Source: Spirosoma profusum
Lineage (GTDB): Bacteria; Bacteroidota; Bacteroidia; Cytophagales; Spirosomataceae
Direction: 5' to 3'
Length of the DNA stretch: 64,000 nucleotides
Assembly: GCF_014699005.1 (NCBI RefSeq)
Contig: NZ_JACWZY010000009.1
Location: 171,826-235,825, forward strand
How positions within the stretch are numbered: position 1 is the stretch's first letter; each line of letters begins with the position of its first letter. A program made the position numbers and the translations under genes. The notes under the pieces were generated by a model. It ran no database searches, had not been told where the DNA came from, and saw nothing but the letters and a program-made list of their open reading frames with translations. This document shows positions 50,633 through 59,099 of the stretch, piece by piece.

Positions 50633-51082
50633 TCAAATTAGAAGACACTGTACAAGCGTCAGAATATCGCGCCCGCAAAGTAATAAGGGTGGAGAGAAAA
50701 TAGCGGCTGAAACCAGCGTTTCCGCAAATATCCAGTCGATTACCCAGGCTAGTAACGTAACAATCCCTGTAGCAACCGGCTCACTAACGGCCTTGATGCA
50801 TTTGGCCGCTAATTGACTCAGCGACGACGATACGTCTACGTTTTCGTAATACTGATTATCCTGACAACACTCGTCTCGCTGAATTGTGGTCTGATCTGTC
50901 GGTATCGTTTTCTTATGCGTAGCGCATGATTTAGGCGGTTTTACGTCGGAGAAGGCAACCACCATCGTTTTTTTCTTGCCCCGCATCTGGCACGAATGTT
51001 CAATCAGCCCGAAGCCAGTACTGCTGAGCAGTACCACTACGGCCATCACTACGTTGAACACCTGGAACAGAGTACGTTTCAT
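50633..51082 (-). CDS. HYC_CC_PP-family membrane-associated protein
   Basis: A 149-residue protein beginning MKRTLFQVFNVVMAVVVLLS at the ATG at 51082. It shows the three marks that name the family: a His-x-Cys (EHSCQMRGKKK), a Cys-Cys pair (RDECCQDNQYY) and a Pro-Pro near the end (AIFSPPLLLCG). These small proteins occur with copper genes in Bacteroidota; their function is not known. It starts the putative copper operon (spacing 73 bases to the receptor). Confidence 0.8.
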   Translation of the reverse strand: MKRTLFQVFNVVMAVVVLLSSTGFGLIEHSCQMRGKKKTMVVAFSDVKPPKSCATHKKTIPTDQTTIQRDECCQDNQYYENVDVSSSLSQLAAKCIKAVSEPVATGIVTLLAWVIDWIFAETLVSAAIFSPPLLLCGRDILTLVQCLLI

Positions 51083-51171
51083 AGGAGCAAATATCCGCAA
51101 TTCAGGAGGCTCGATGCAAGGAAACCCAACCCAACGGCCCGAATTATGTAAAGCGTACTAGTGAATAATGT

Positions 51172-51232
51172 AAAAATGGGAAATGAGGCACGAAAAATTC
51201 AGTTGCAATTTTCGTACCTCAATTCCCATTTT
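51172..51232 (-). terminator. Long hairpin after the DUF4494 gene
   Basis: Imperfect inverted repeat of about 27 bases (AAAATGGGAAATGAGG... with ...CCTCAATTCCCATTTT) and a short loop, ending in T-rich DNA on the minus strand. It lies 17 bases after the stop at 51249. Confidence 0.7.
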
Positions 51233-51248
51233 GCTGCAGGACTATTTA

Positions 51249-51767
51249 TTAAATCGCTTCCGGTTCGGGACTTACCAGTTCACTGAGGGGGCGCAGATTG
51301 CGGGAAGATTCTTCCGAATACGGAAAAATGTCCAGAATTTTCGTGATGTTTACGTCGGTGATTTCGAACGGGTCGAGGGCAGTTCTGAGGCTTTGCTCAA
51401 CGCGCTCGTAGGCTTGTTTTGCATTTTCGGCATTCACGAGCATCATGCTCGGTGTTTTCTTTTGTTTGCCGGTACGTTCATCCTCGGTAATGTAAAGCGC
51501 TTTTACTTTAAACCAGGTTTCGCCACCGTCTTCATTATGAAATACATCGGCCAGCTTCATGCGGTTGATGTTCGTAATCTCAAAATCAGGCGTGTTGGCC
51601 GCAATTTCCTGATACAGGCGGGTTTCAGCGTCGGTATAACTAACGGCATCCACCAGATAGGCTTCCGTTACCGTCTTTTGCTTGATAAATTCTTCATTAC
51701 GGCTGCCGACATTCGAATCGTCAATGGGCTGCTGATAGCGGATTTTTCCGAGAAACCAGTTTGGCAT
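51249..51767 (-). CDS. DUF4494-family protein
   Basis: A 172-residue cytoplasmic protein. MPNWFLGKIRYQQ at the ATG at 51767 is the family's typical start, followed by VTEAYLVDAVSYTDAETRLY, FEITNINRMKLADVFHNEDG and AYERVEQSLRTALDPFEITD. The role is not known; the family is widespread in Bacteroidota and lacks obvious catalytic residues. A possible small membrane protein overlaps its 5' end. Confidence 0.85.
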   Translation of the reverse strand: MPNWFLGKIRYQQPIDDSNVGSRNEEFIKQKTVTEAYLVDAVSYTDAETRLYQEIAANTPDFEITNINRMKLADVFHNEDGGETWFKVKALYITEDERTGKQKKTPSMMLVNAENAKQAYERVEQSLRTALDPFEITDVNITKILDIFPYSEESSRNLRPLSELVSPEPEAI

Positions 51768-51939
51768 TTTTATGAATTTTGATACAAAACAAGAACAAAA
51801 ATAGGGGGGTAAAAGTGCCGAAAAATACACTCAAAAACCAAGTTAGCCAGGCGTATTCGAACGCAATTATTGACTGGTTATCGAATAATTCCTGAACCTG
51901 TTCACCTACAACTGATTGGCCAAATAAAGCCTGTACCAT
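51721..51939 (-). CDS. Possible 72-residue membrane protein
   Basis: Frame MVQALFGQSVVGEQVQELFD, then a hydrophobic segment WLTWFLSVFFGTFTPLFLFL and basic residues. It overlaps the start of the DUF4494 gene by 47 bases in another frame, which is unusual. The region upstream of DUF4494 is otherwise empty. It could be real but has no family support. Confidence 0.3.
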   Translation of the reverse strand: MVQALFGQSVVGEQVQELFDNQSIIAFEYAWLTWFLSVFFGTFTPLFLFLFCIKIHKNAKLVSRKNPLSAAH

Positions 51940-52038
51940 TATCCATCAATCTTTGCTACGTAGCAATAACTGTAATGAACTTATTGTACTATTGTGCTAC
52001 TACGTGCTCAGCCGACTTTGAAAAACATAACAACTAGT

Positions 52039-53418
52039 ATGAGAAATATACTTCTGCTTTTACTTATTTCTTTAACAACCTTTTCGGCTCATGGCCAGCC
52101 TATCGCCGGACAATGGTTTGGGGCTTTACGCATTCCGGGAAATCAACAGTTACGTCTCGTTTTTAATATTTCGAAAACCGACAACAGCTATTCAGCCACC
52201 ATGGATAGCCCCGACCAGGGCGCAAAAGGGATTCCTGCTACGTCGACAACCTTTGAGAATCCAAAGCTGACAATTACCTTAAAAAACCTCTCCATCGACT
52301 ATACCGGCGAACTCAAAGGCGACAGTATAGTCGGTACGTTCAAACAGGGTGGTTTTTCGCTACCCTTGACCCTATCGAAGAAAGAAATCGAGAAGAAAGC
52401 GGCCATTCGCCCGCAGGAACCAGCCAAGCCTTATCCGTATCATTCTGAAGACGTTACGTTCGAGAATCCAACAGCAAACATTACCCTGGCCGGTACGTTG
52501 ACGCTTCCTAAAAAGGAGGGAAATTTTCCGGCGGTGGTACTTATAACGGGCAGTGGTCCGCAAAACCGAAATGAAGAATTACTCGATCATAAACCGTTTC
52601 TGGTGCTGGCCGATTATTTGACCCGAAATGGAATCGCCGTGCTACGTTATGATGACCGGGGCGTAGCGGATTCGAAAGGTAATTTTCAAATGGCTACGTC
52701 GGCCGATTTTGCCACGGACGTATTAGCCGCCGTTACGTTCCTGAAAGGGCGAAAAGAAATTAACCCAAAACACATCGGCCTGATTGGGCACAGTGAAGGC
52801 GGCCTGATTGCTCCAATGGTGGCTCAACAATCGAAAGACGTCGGTTTTCTTGTACTGCTGGCCGGAACGGGCATTCCCGGCGACCAACTCTTATTGAAAC
52901 AACAGGAACTCATCGGCAAAGCATCGGGTGTTAGTGACTCGGCATTACAGAAAATCCTTGCGGACAACAAAGTAGCCTATAACATCATCACTCAATCGAC
53001 CAATACGGACTCACTGAAACGCACCTTAACCAACTACCTGAAAAAAGTCATGCCTGATACGTCGGCAGGGTCGGACGAACATATCAAAGCGCAGGTAGCC
53101 CAGCTCGCAAGTCCGTGGTTGCAGTATTTTATGCGATATGATCCGGCTGTTACGTTAACGAAGGTGAAAATCCCGGTACTAGCTTTAAATGGTGCCAACG
53201 ATTTGCAGGTTCCAGCCGAGCTCAATCTTACGGCCATACGTAATGCGCTAGCCAAAGCAGGCAACAAGCACGTAACAACCAAGGTATTACCCGGTCTGAA
53301 TCATTTATTTCAGGAAAGTAAGACAGGATTACCAGCCGAATACGGGAGTATAGAACAAACCTTTTCGCCGGTTGCCCTCGCCGAAATAGCCAACTGGATT
53401 CAACAGCAGACAAAGTAA
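52039..53418 (+). CDS. Secreted alpha/beta-hydrolase
   Basis: A 459-residue exported hydrolase (MRNILLLLLISLTTFSAHGQ; ATG at 52039). Residues about 20-120 form a lipocalin-like beta domain (IAGQWFGALRIPGNQQLRLV) found in front of many Bacteroidota hydrolases. The catalytic domain has VLITGSGPQNRNEELLDHKP, the nucleophile Ser in GLIGHSEGGLIAP, Asp in NGANDLQVP and His in PGLNHLFQE. Probably an esterase or peptidase-like acyl hydrolase of the periplasm. Divergent from DUF4494; a long palindrome follows. Confidence 0.85.
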   Translation: MRNILLLLLISLTTFSAHGQPIAGQWFGALRIPGNQQLRLVFNISKTDNSYSATMDSPDQGAKGIPATSTTFENPKLTITLKNLSIDYTGELKGDSIVGTFKQGGFSLPLTLSKKEIEKKAAIRPQEPAKPYPYHSEDVTFENPTANITLAGTLTLPKKEGNFPAVVLITGSGPQNRNEELLDHKPFLVLADYLTRNGIAVLRYDDRGVADSKGNFQMATSADFATDVLAAVTFLKGRKEINPKHIGLIGHSEGGLIAPMVAQQSKDVGFLVLLAGTGIPGDQLLLKQQELIGKASGVSDSALQKILADNKVAYNIITQSTNTDSLKRTLTNYLKKVMPDTSAGSDEHIKAQVAQLASPWLQYFMRYDPAVTLTKVKIPVLALNGANDLQVPAELNLTAIRNALAKAGNKHVTTKVLPGLNHLFQESKTGLPAEYGSIEQTFSPVALAEIANWIQQQTK

Positions 53419-53439
53419 TCTACTTCACTATATTAGTCA

Positions 53440-53531
53440 TTTTTGTCAGGCTGAGGCACGAAGCATCTTAGGGTTTCCTACTTAATACATTTGGACAGTT
53501 TAAGATGCTTCGTGCCTCAGCATGACAAAAA
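53440..53531. repeat. 31-bp inverted repeat (palindromic element)
   Basis: Arms 53440-53470 and 53501-53531 are reverse complements with one mismatch; the core is GAGGCACGAAGCATC. The outer TTTTTGTCAT part also occurs in the palindrome at 56493. It lies between convergent genes and could terminate transcription, but length and sharing suggest a dispersed element. Confidence 0.8.
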
Positions 53532-53555
53532 CAGGCTCTATGTCAACAGTGGTTA

Positions 53556-53597
53556 AAAACAAATCGGGCGACTCAATTGAGTCGCCCGATTTGTTTT
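53556..53597 (-). terminator. Perfect 42-base palindrome at the end of the M3 peptidase gene
   Basis: Arms 53556-53576 and 53577-53597 are exact reverse complements without a loop (core CGGGCGACTCAA|TTGAGTCGCCCG), flanked by A- and T-rich ends. The gene's stop codon (53596-53598) overlaps the outer edge. Works as a terminator for either strand. Confidence 0.85.
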
Positions 53598-55728
53598 AGA
53601 GTATTAAACCGCTACGTCGCAGCATGGCTTTAGGTGATGGTTCACGCCCCCGGAATTTTTTGTAAAGTTCCATCGGCTTTTCGGTGCCGCCTTTTTCCAG
53701 TACGTTCTTACGGAAACTGTCAGCGGCTGCTTTGTTTTCCAGACCACCTTTTTCCTTGAAGAACTCAAACGCATCCGCATCAAGCACTTCGCTCCATTTG
53801 TAGCTGTAATATCCCGCCGAATAACCACCAGCAAAGATGTGCGAGAACGATGGGCTAACGGCTATGCCCTGAACCCGTGGAAACAGATTAGCAACTGAGT
53901 CAACTTTATTCTCTACGTCAGACACGCTTTCGCCGTTCGGCTTATTGCCGTGATAGTACATGTCAATCAGTCCTAAGCGCAGTTGACGCAGGTTGGCCAT
54001 ACCTGCCAGGAAGTTCTGGCTGGCCCGAATTTTTTCGATGAGCTCGTTCGGAATCACTTCACCCGTCTGATAATGTTTGGCGAACAGTTTTAAAGCTTCG
54101 GGATCGTAACACCAGTTTTCCATCACCTGCGAAGGCAGTTCTACAAAATCACGGGGAACGCTGGTTCCGCTCAGGCTTTCGTATTTTCCATTGGCCAGCA
54201 TGCCGTGCAGCCCATGACCGAACTCGTGAAACAACGTAGTGACTTCGTAAAAAGTTAGTAATGAAGGCTTTGTATCAGTTGGACGGGTGAAATTACAAAC
54301 GTTCACTACGTGTGGCCGAATGTTCTCGCCATGCTCGATTTTCTGGCCCTGTACGTTGTTCATCCAGGCACCACTACGTTTGCCGGGACGTGGGAAATAA
54401 TCGCCGTAGAACACCGCCAGGAACTTCCCGTCTTTGTCGAATACGTCGAACGTTTTTACTTCGGGGTTGTAGACCGGAATGTCTTTACGCTCCTTGAACG
54501 TAACACCATACAGCTTGTTAGCAACGGTAAATACGCCGTTCAATACGTTCTCCAGTTTGAAATACGGCTTCAGCGTTTCATCGTCGAGATCGTATTTTTC
54601 TTTTTTAAGCTTTTCAGCGTAATAGCTGTTGTCCCAGACCTGCAATTTTTCATCGGTAAAACCGTGCCCTTTCGCGTAGGTGGTCAGTTCGAGCAGTTGG
54701 CGCTCGGCAGCCGGGCGTGCATACGTAACGAGTTCGTTCAGGAAACCCTGCACCTTATCTCGCGAACCGGCCATGCTTTCTTCAAGGATAAAATCGGCGT
54801 GGGTTTTATAGCCCAGCAGATTGGCCCGCTCATACCTCAGGTTCACCATCTTCTGGATAATGGCCGAGTTATCATTCTTATTTCCCTGAAAACCACGGCT
54901 ATTGTAGGCCATGTACAATTTCTTCCGCAGATCGCGGTTGTCGGCATATTGCATGAATGGGCCGTAGCTGGGAGCTTGTAATGTAAAGGCCCAGCCTTCT
55001 TTTCCTTTTTGCTTGGCGGTGGATTTGGCCGCTTCACGCGCAAAATCGGGCAGACCCGCCAACTCTTTCTCATCCGTGATAACCATCACGAATTCATTGG
55101 TTTCGTTCAGTGCGTTCTCACCAAATTGCAGCGACAGTTGCGACAGTTCTTTATCGAGAGCACGTAACCGCTCTTTGCCTTTGGCATCCAGATTGGCACC
55201 GTTACGCGAAAACCGTTTATACGATTTTTCGAGCAGCATAGCGCTTTCCGGATCGAGTTTCAGGCTGCTACGTTGCTCGTATACCGCTTTAATTCGGGCA
55301 AATAGTTTTTCGTTTAAGGTAATGTCGTTTCGATACTCACTGAGCATGGGTGACGCTTCTTTCACAATTTTCTGAAGCTCCGGCGAGGTTTCAGCACTAT
55401 TCAGATTGAACAGCACAGACGTAACCTTACCCAGCAAATCGCCGGCATCTTCCAGTGCGACAATGGTATTTTCGAACGTTGGTTTCGCCGGATTGTTGAC
55501 GATGGCATCGATATCTTTACGACCCAGAGACAGTCCTTCGGTGAGAGCGGGCAAATAATCGGCGTTCTGGATTTTATCGAAGGGGGCCGTCTTGTGCGGT
55601 GTTACGTAGGGTACTAAAAAAGGATTCTGAGACATTTTAGGTTGCGAAGGCGAAGGCTGGGCCAGAGATGTTGTTGCAACGGCGGCCAGCAAAACGCCCA
55701 TTTGCTTGATTCGTTGATGATTGAACAT
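53596..55728 (-). CDS. M3-family metallopeptidase (Dcp/oligopeptidase type)
   Basis: A 710-residue zinc peptidase with signal-like N-terminus (MGVLLAAVATTSLAQ), so periplasmic. The zinc site is TTLFHEFGHGLHGMLANG; downstream ELPSQVMENWCYD and SFSHIFAGGYSAGYYSYKW are M3 family motifs. Such enzymes remove dipeptides or cut short peptides. I start at the ATG at 55728 (MFNHQRIKQMG); an ATG at 55764 is also open. Single gene, with a palindromic terminator at its end. Confidence 0.93.
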   Translation of the reverse strand: MFNHQRIKQMGVLLAAVATTSLAQPSPSQPKMSQNPFLVPYVTPHKTAPFDKIQNADYLPALTEGLSLGRKDIDAIVNNPAKPTFENTIVALEDAGDLLGKVTSVLFNLNSAETSPELQKIVKEASPMLSEYRNDITLNEKLFARIKAVYEQRSSLKLDPESAMLLEKSYKRFSRNGANLDAKGKERLRALDKELSQLSLQFGENALNETNEFVMVITDEKELAGLPDFAREAAKSTAKQKGKEGWAFTLQAPSYGPFMQYADNRDLRKKLYMAYNSRGFQGNKNDNSAIIQKMVNLRYERANLLGYKTHADFILEESMAGSRDKVQGFLNELVTYARPAAERQLLELTTYAKGHGFTDEKLQVWDNSYYAEKLKKEKYDLDDETLKPYFKLENVLNGVFTVANKLYGVTFKERKDIPVYNPEVKTFDVFDKDGKFLAVFYGDYFPRPGKRSGAWMNNVQGQKIEHGENIRPHVVNVCNFTRPTDTKPSLLTFYEVTTLFHEFGHGLHGMLANGKYESLSGTSVPRDFVELPSQVMENWCYDPEALKLFAKHYQTGEVIPNELIEKIRASQNFLAGMANLRQLRLGLIDMYYHGNKPNGESVSDVENKVDSVANLFPRVQGIAVSPSFSHIFAGGYSAGYYSYKWSEVLDADAFEFFKEKGGLENKAAADSFRKNVLEKGGTEKPMELYKKFRGREPSPKAMLRRSGLIL

Positions 55729-55849
55729 AGAGTTTTGCGAAATGAGTTTCCTCGAAAAGTACAAAAGAAAGACAACTTATACAATGCTTTGTTGCACAGA
55801 CGGATATACAAAATGACGAATGGAAATGTGTTACGTTTGATTGCATAAA

Positions 55850-55879
55850 AAAACAGCCAGCCAATTGGCCAGCTGTTTT
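55850..55879 (-). terminator. Terminator of the Arg/Tyr/Gly-rich small protein gene
   Basis: Stem AAAACAGC / GCTGTTTT with an inner CCAATTGG; for the minus-strand gene ending at 55899 the A-run reads as T-run. 20 bases after the stop. Confidence 0.75.
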
Positions 55880-55898
55880 CACCACTCCCTTCTCTTGC

Positions 55899-56363
55899 TC
55901 AATAGCCATAAGGATTTCGGTCGTACCCACGTCCATTATCGTACCCTCGACCGTTGCCACGACCACGTCCGGCGGTACGTTCGTAAGGACGCATCCGTTC
56001 GATGACACGGTCGCGCTGATCCGGACGTAGTACGGCCATCATATCTAAAAATTCACGCTGACGAGCTTGCCGGAAGAAATCGCGCTGACGAGGATTGCGA
56101 GCGTCTAATCCCTGAGTTTGCTGATTAAATCGGTCGCGGACACGCCGGATTTCCCGCTCCTGCCGACGAGACAGATTCAATTCACGATCCCACCAGTCGA
56201 GGTGGCGATCGAACTGGTAATCGTCGTAATCATAATTGTAATTCTGCTGACCATAGCCCGGTTGTTGGGGATAATTATTGTCGGGATAGCCGTAACGTTG
56301 GGCCGATGCACCGGTGGCGAGCAGAACAACCAGCAGGGCGGTTGTCATCAGGAGCTTTTTCAT
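55899..56363 (-). CDS. Small secreted Arg/Tyr/Gly-rich protein
   Basis: A 154-residue exported protein (MKKLLMTTALLVVLLATGAS). The mature part has a Tyr/Asn/Gln-rich stretch (QRYGYPDNNYPQQPGYGQQN), a helical Arg-rich core (LNLSRRQEREIRRVRDRFNQ, DMMAVLRPDQRDRVIERM) and an RG/YD-rich end. The core resembles the LTxxQ-type metal/stress proteins of the Spy/CpxP superfamily, but the similarity is only partial. Periplasmic; function unknown. Confidence 0.65.
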   Translation of the reverse strand: MKKLLMTTALLVVLLATGASAQRYGYPDNNYPQQPGYGQQNYNYDYDDYQFDRHLDWWDRELNLSRRQEREIRRVRDRFNQQTQGLDARNPRQRDFFRQARQREFLDMMAVLRPDQRDRVIERMRPYERTAGRGRGNGRGYDNGRGYDRNPYGY

Positions 56364-56492
56364 GGTAGTAAAATTTTTCAGGTTGTATTTGTCCCTTTGA
56401 AAAACCTACCACGAAAAGGTTTAATTTTTTATTTAAATATTTCCAAAAACTCAAAAGCACATCCTAACCTTAAAAGAAATTGAAGGGAAGTT

Positions 56493-56543
56493 TTTGTCAT
56501 TCTGACCGGGCCGCCGGAGCGGGAACAAAGAATGACAAAAAGC
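56493..56543. repeat. Palindromic element sharing a 15-mer with the grpE-dnaJ hairpin
   Basis: Outer arms TTTTTGTCATTCT (56493-56505) and AGAATGACAAAAA (56531-56543). The loop holds GACCGGGCCGCCGGA (56506-56520), the same 15 bases as at 39573-39587 and, reversed, 39601-39615. Confidence 0.75.
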
Positions 56544-56573
56544 TACTCAAAATCACGAATCAGGTTCTGTTTA

Positions 56574-57845
56574 TCAATACTTATACTCCGCCAGTTCGTT
56601 CTTATTCTGCTTTCGTAAAACCTGATTATATCGTTCGCGGTCGAACTCGTTTTCATTGTTGGCGATAAAAATCGTGGCGACGGTATTGCCAATAATGTTG
56701 GTGATGGAACGCGCTTCCGACATAAATCGGTCGACACCCAGCAGGAGAGCCAGCCCTTCCACCGGAATCACTTTGATGGCCGTTAACGTACTGGCCAATA
56801 CAATAAAGCCACTACCTGTTACGCCAGCAGCCCCTTTCGAGGTAATCATCAGAATACCAATGATGGTCAACTCCTGGCCCAGCGTCAGGTCGACCCCAAA
56901 GACCTGCGCCAGAAAAACGGTGGCCATCACCAGATAAATGGTCGTCCCGTCAAGGTTAAACGAATAGCCCGCCGGAATCACTAGTCCAACTACCGAACGC
57001 GAACAGCCGAGCGTTTCCAGTTTGTCCATAATCTGGGGTAGCGCCGACTCCGACGACGACGTACCAAGCACAATCAACAACTCTTCCTTGATAAATTTCA
57101 GGACAGCCCACAGACTGATTTTGTAGTAACGTAGCAACAGGCCAAGCACGACAAAAATGAACAGAAACATGGTTGCATAGACCGTCCCCATGAGTTTTGC
57201 CAGCGGCAGCAACGTACTGAGGCCATACTTTCCAATCGTGAACGCCATCCCGCCAAAAGCACCCAGCGGAGCCAGTACCATCACTACGTTCAGAATATTG
57301 AAAAATACTTTTGAGATACGTTCAAAGGTCTGAATCAATGGCTTACCTGATTCTCCCATGCGCGTCAGCCCAATGCCGAACAGAATCGAGAATACCAGTA
57401 CCTGCAAAATATCCCCCTCCGCAAATGCTTTTATAGCGTTACTCGGTACTATGTGCAGAAAAAATTCGGTCCAGTCCATTCCCGCCCCTTGTTCGGTGTA
57501 TTTGCTGATGTCGCCCCCTTTCACGGCGTTGGTCTGCACACCATCACCGGGACGTATCACGTTCGCCAGTATCAGCCCAATGATAAGCGCGCCGGTTGTG
57601 ACAATTTCGAAATATAGAAGCGCCTTCCCTCCCACTCTGCCCACTTTTTTCAAATCGCCCATATTACTGATTCCCAACACGATGGTCAGAAAAATAATGG
57701 GTGCAATGACCATTTTGATCAGGTTGATAAACAGCTCGCCCAGCGGCCTGAGTTTAGAAGCCGTCTCCGGAAAAAAATAACCAGTCAGAATACCTAACGT
57801 AATGGCAATCAGTACACGTACGGTCAGATTTTGGAAGATTTTCAT
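56574..57845 (-). CDS. dctA: C4-dicarboxylate/proton symporter (DAACS family)
   Basis: A 423-residue membrane transporter of the DAACS (SDF) family that imports succinate, fumarate or malate with protons or sodium. Several membrane segments are clear (VRVLIAITLGILTGYFFP, LFINLIKMVIAPIIFLTIVL). The signature regions are LLIVLGTSSSESALPQIMDK (reentrant loop), PAGYSFNLDGTTIYL and the later ITSKGAAGVTGSGFIVLAST. I start at the ATG at 57845 (MKIFQNLTVRVL), not at an earlier ATG. DctA is the best named fit, but glutamate-specific members look alike. Confidence 0.9.
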   Translation of the reverse strand: MKIFQNLTVRVLIAITLGILTGYFFPETASKLRPLGELFINLIKMVIAPIIFLTIVLGISNMGDLKKVGRVGGKALLYFEIVTTGALIIGLILANVIRPGDGVQTNAVKGGDISKYTEQGAGMDWTEFFLHIVPSNAIKAFAEGDILQVLVFSILFGIGLTRMGESGKPLIQTFERISKVFFNILNVVMVLAPLGAFGGMAFTIGKYGLSTLLPLAKLMGTVYATMFLFIFVVLGLLLRYYKISLWAVLKFIKEELLIVLGTSSSESALPQIMDKLETLGCSRSVVGLVIPAGYSFNLDGTTIYLVMATVFLAQVFGVDLTLGQELTIIGILMITSKGAAGVTGSGFIVLASTLTAIKVIPVEGLALLLGVDRFMSEARSITNIIGNTVATIFIANNENEFDRERYNQVLRKQNKNELAEYKY

Positions 57846-57930
57846 AGAGTTAATGAAAATTGAAATACGTATTATGAATAATGATTGGATAGTTGATGCA
57901 AACACTTCATTATCCACTATTCATTCTGCA

Positions 57931-58452
57931 TTATCCATTAGTTATGACCTGGTTTTTGATTTCGCGGATTCGGTCGTTGAAGTTAAGGTTTAGGAAATCT
58001 ATATGCGGCACCAAAATGGTTTCCAGCAATCCTGTTACCTTTTCATCGTGCGGAATACGTTTACCAGTCACAATACTCACATATTTCGACGTAACCCATA
58101 GTACATTTTTCAAGTGGGTTTTCCCATCGTCGGTCATGATGTACTCGGTTACGGTCGTGTCATCATTAAAGTAAATCAGGCGCGATTTGATACGTACCCA
58201 TTCGCTCACCAGCGCCGGTCGGACGTAGGCAATCTGATGTTGGTAAACAACCCAACTCGTTTTCAGCTCCCGAAATAACTGGCCAGGACTAAAATCATAG
58301 AGCTTAGCCACCTGATCTTCACGGGCGTTAAAATAATAATCGAAGTATTTGGCGTTATTGAGGTGTTGTAGTGGATCGCAGTCCTGGAAACGAATAATCA
58401 TTCGTGATTCTGTTTCGGTTGGATAACTGCGGTTGGGGTCGCGTTTGAACAT
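57931..58452 (-). CDS. Acyl-CoA thioesterase, 4HBT hotdog fold
   Basis: A 173-residue cytoplasmic protein. The hotdog-fold active site is RFQDCDPLQHLNNAKYFDYY, with the Asp/His arrangement of 4-hydroxybenzoyl-CoA thioesterases; strands such as SWVVYQHQIAYVRPALVSEW and RLIYFNDDTTVTEYIMTDDG follow. It would cleave an acyl-CoA thioester, substrate unknown. It lies 85 bases upstream of the transporter on the same strand, but an operon is not certain. Family firm, substrate open. Confidence 0.88.
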   Translation of the reverse strand: MFKRDPNRSYPTETESRMIIRFQDCDPLQHLNNAKYFDYYFNAREDQVAKLYDFSPGQLFRELKTSWVVYQHQIAYVRPALVSEWVRIKSRLIYFNDDTTVTEYIMTDDGKTHLKNVLWVTSKYVSIVTGKRIPHDEKVTGLLETILVPHIDFLNLNFNDRIREIKNQVITNG

Positions 58453-58586
58453 AAAATCTGAACCGGAATTTAGCTGATTTATGGATTTTCAGGATTTTGC
58501 GTTTAATCTATACATTTCAAAGTTTCAAAGAAGGAAACAAAATCCTAAAAATCCATAAATCAGCTAAATCCCGGTTCAGATTTTAT
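58451..58586. repeat. 49-bp inverted copies of the AAATCC-type repeat
   Basis: Arms 58451-58499 and 58538-58586, two to three mismatches, contain CTGAACCGG.ATTTAGCTG and ATCCATAAATCAGCTAAAT. Single copies occur at 40347 and 60563. The pair occupies the space between divergent genes and overlaps the promoter-like site of the next gene. Confidence 0.8.
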
Positions 58587-58587
58587 T

Positions 58588-58595
58588 TACGTTTG
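58588..58595 (+). promoter_or_regulatory. Promoter-like TACGTTTG
   Basis: TACGTTTG fits the TAnnTTTG -7 element; the start codon of the DUF2147 gene is 41 bases downstream. No good upstream TTTG element is visible. Confidence 0.35.
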
Positions 58596-58635
58596 TACAT
58601 TAGAATGACTGATTTCTTTTAATTCCTAAACATTC

Positions 58636-59085
58636 ATGAAAACAATTCGCTATGTATTGCCCGTGTTTGCGCTCCTCCTGTCGCTGACGGCTTTCGCTCC
58701 CAAGACCGACTCCGAAGCGGTAGTCGGCACCTGGCTCAATGGGACCAAAAAGGGGCATATTCAAATCTACAAACAAGGGGGTACGTATTTTGGAAAACTC
58801 ATCTGGATCAGCGAACCTAATGACCCTGCCACCGGCAAACCCAAAACTGATAGCCGAAATACCGACGTGTCGAAACGGTCGCGTCCACTGATGAACATGG
58901 TTCTGATGTACAATTTTAAATACGATGGCGACAATGTCTGGAGCGATGGTAAAATCTATAATCCCGAAGATGGCAAAGAGTACAACTGTAAAATGACGCT
59001 GCAAGACGCCAATACATTACAGGTTCGTGGCTATGTTGGCATTTCGCTCTTTGGCAAAACCCAAACCTGGACGAGAATAAAGTGA
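58636..59085 (+). CDS. DUF2147 family secreted protein
   Basis: A 149-residue exported protein (MKTIRYVLPVFALLLSLTAF). The DUF2147 pattern is complete: VVGTWLNGTKKGHIQIYKQG, FGKLIWISEPNDPATGKPKT, then NMVLMYNFKYDGDNVWSDGK, IYNPEDGKEYNCKMTL and VRGYVGISLFGKTQTW. The family forms small calycin-like barrels of unknown function. The stop overlaps a possible GTG start of the following monooxygenase gene, so the two are probably co-transcribed. Confidence 0.92.
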   Translation: MKTIRYVLPVFALLLSLTAFAPKTDSEAVVGTWLNGTKKGHIQIYKQGGTYFGKLIWISEPNDPATGKPKTDSRNTDVSKRSRPLMNMVLMYNFKYDGDNVWSDGKIYNPEDGKEYNCKMTLQDANTLQVRGYVGISLFGKTQTWTRIK

Positions 59086-59099
59086 GTTATAGCGTTGTT

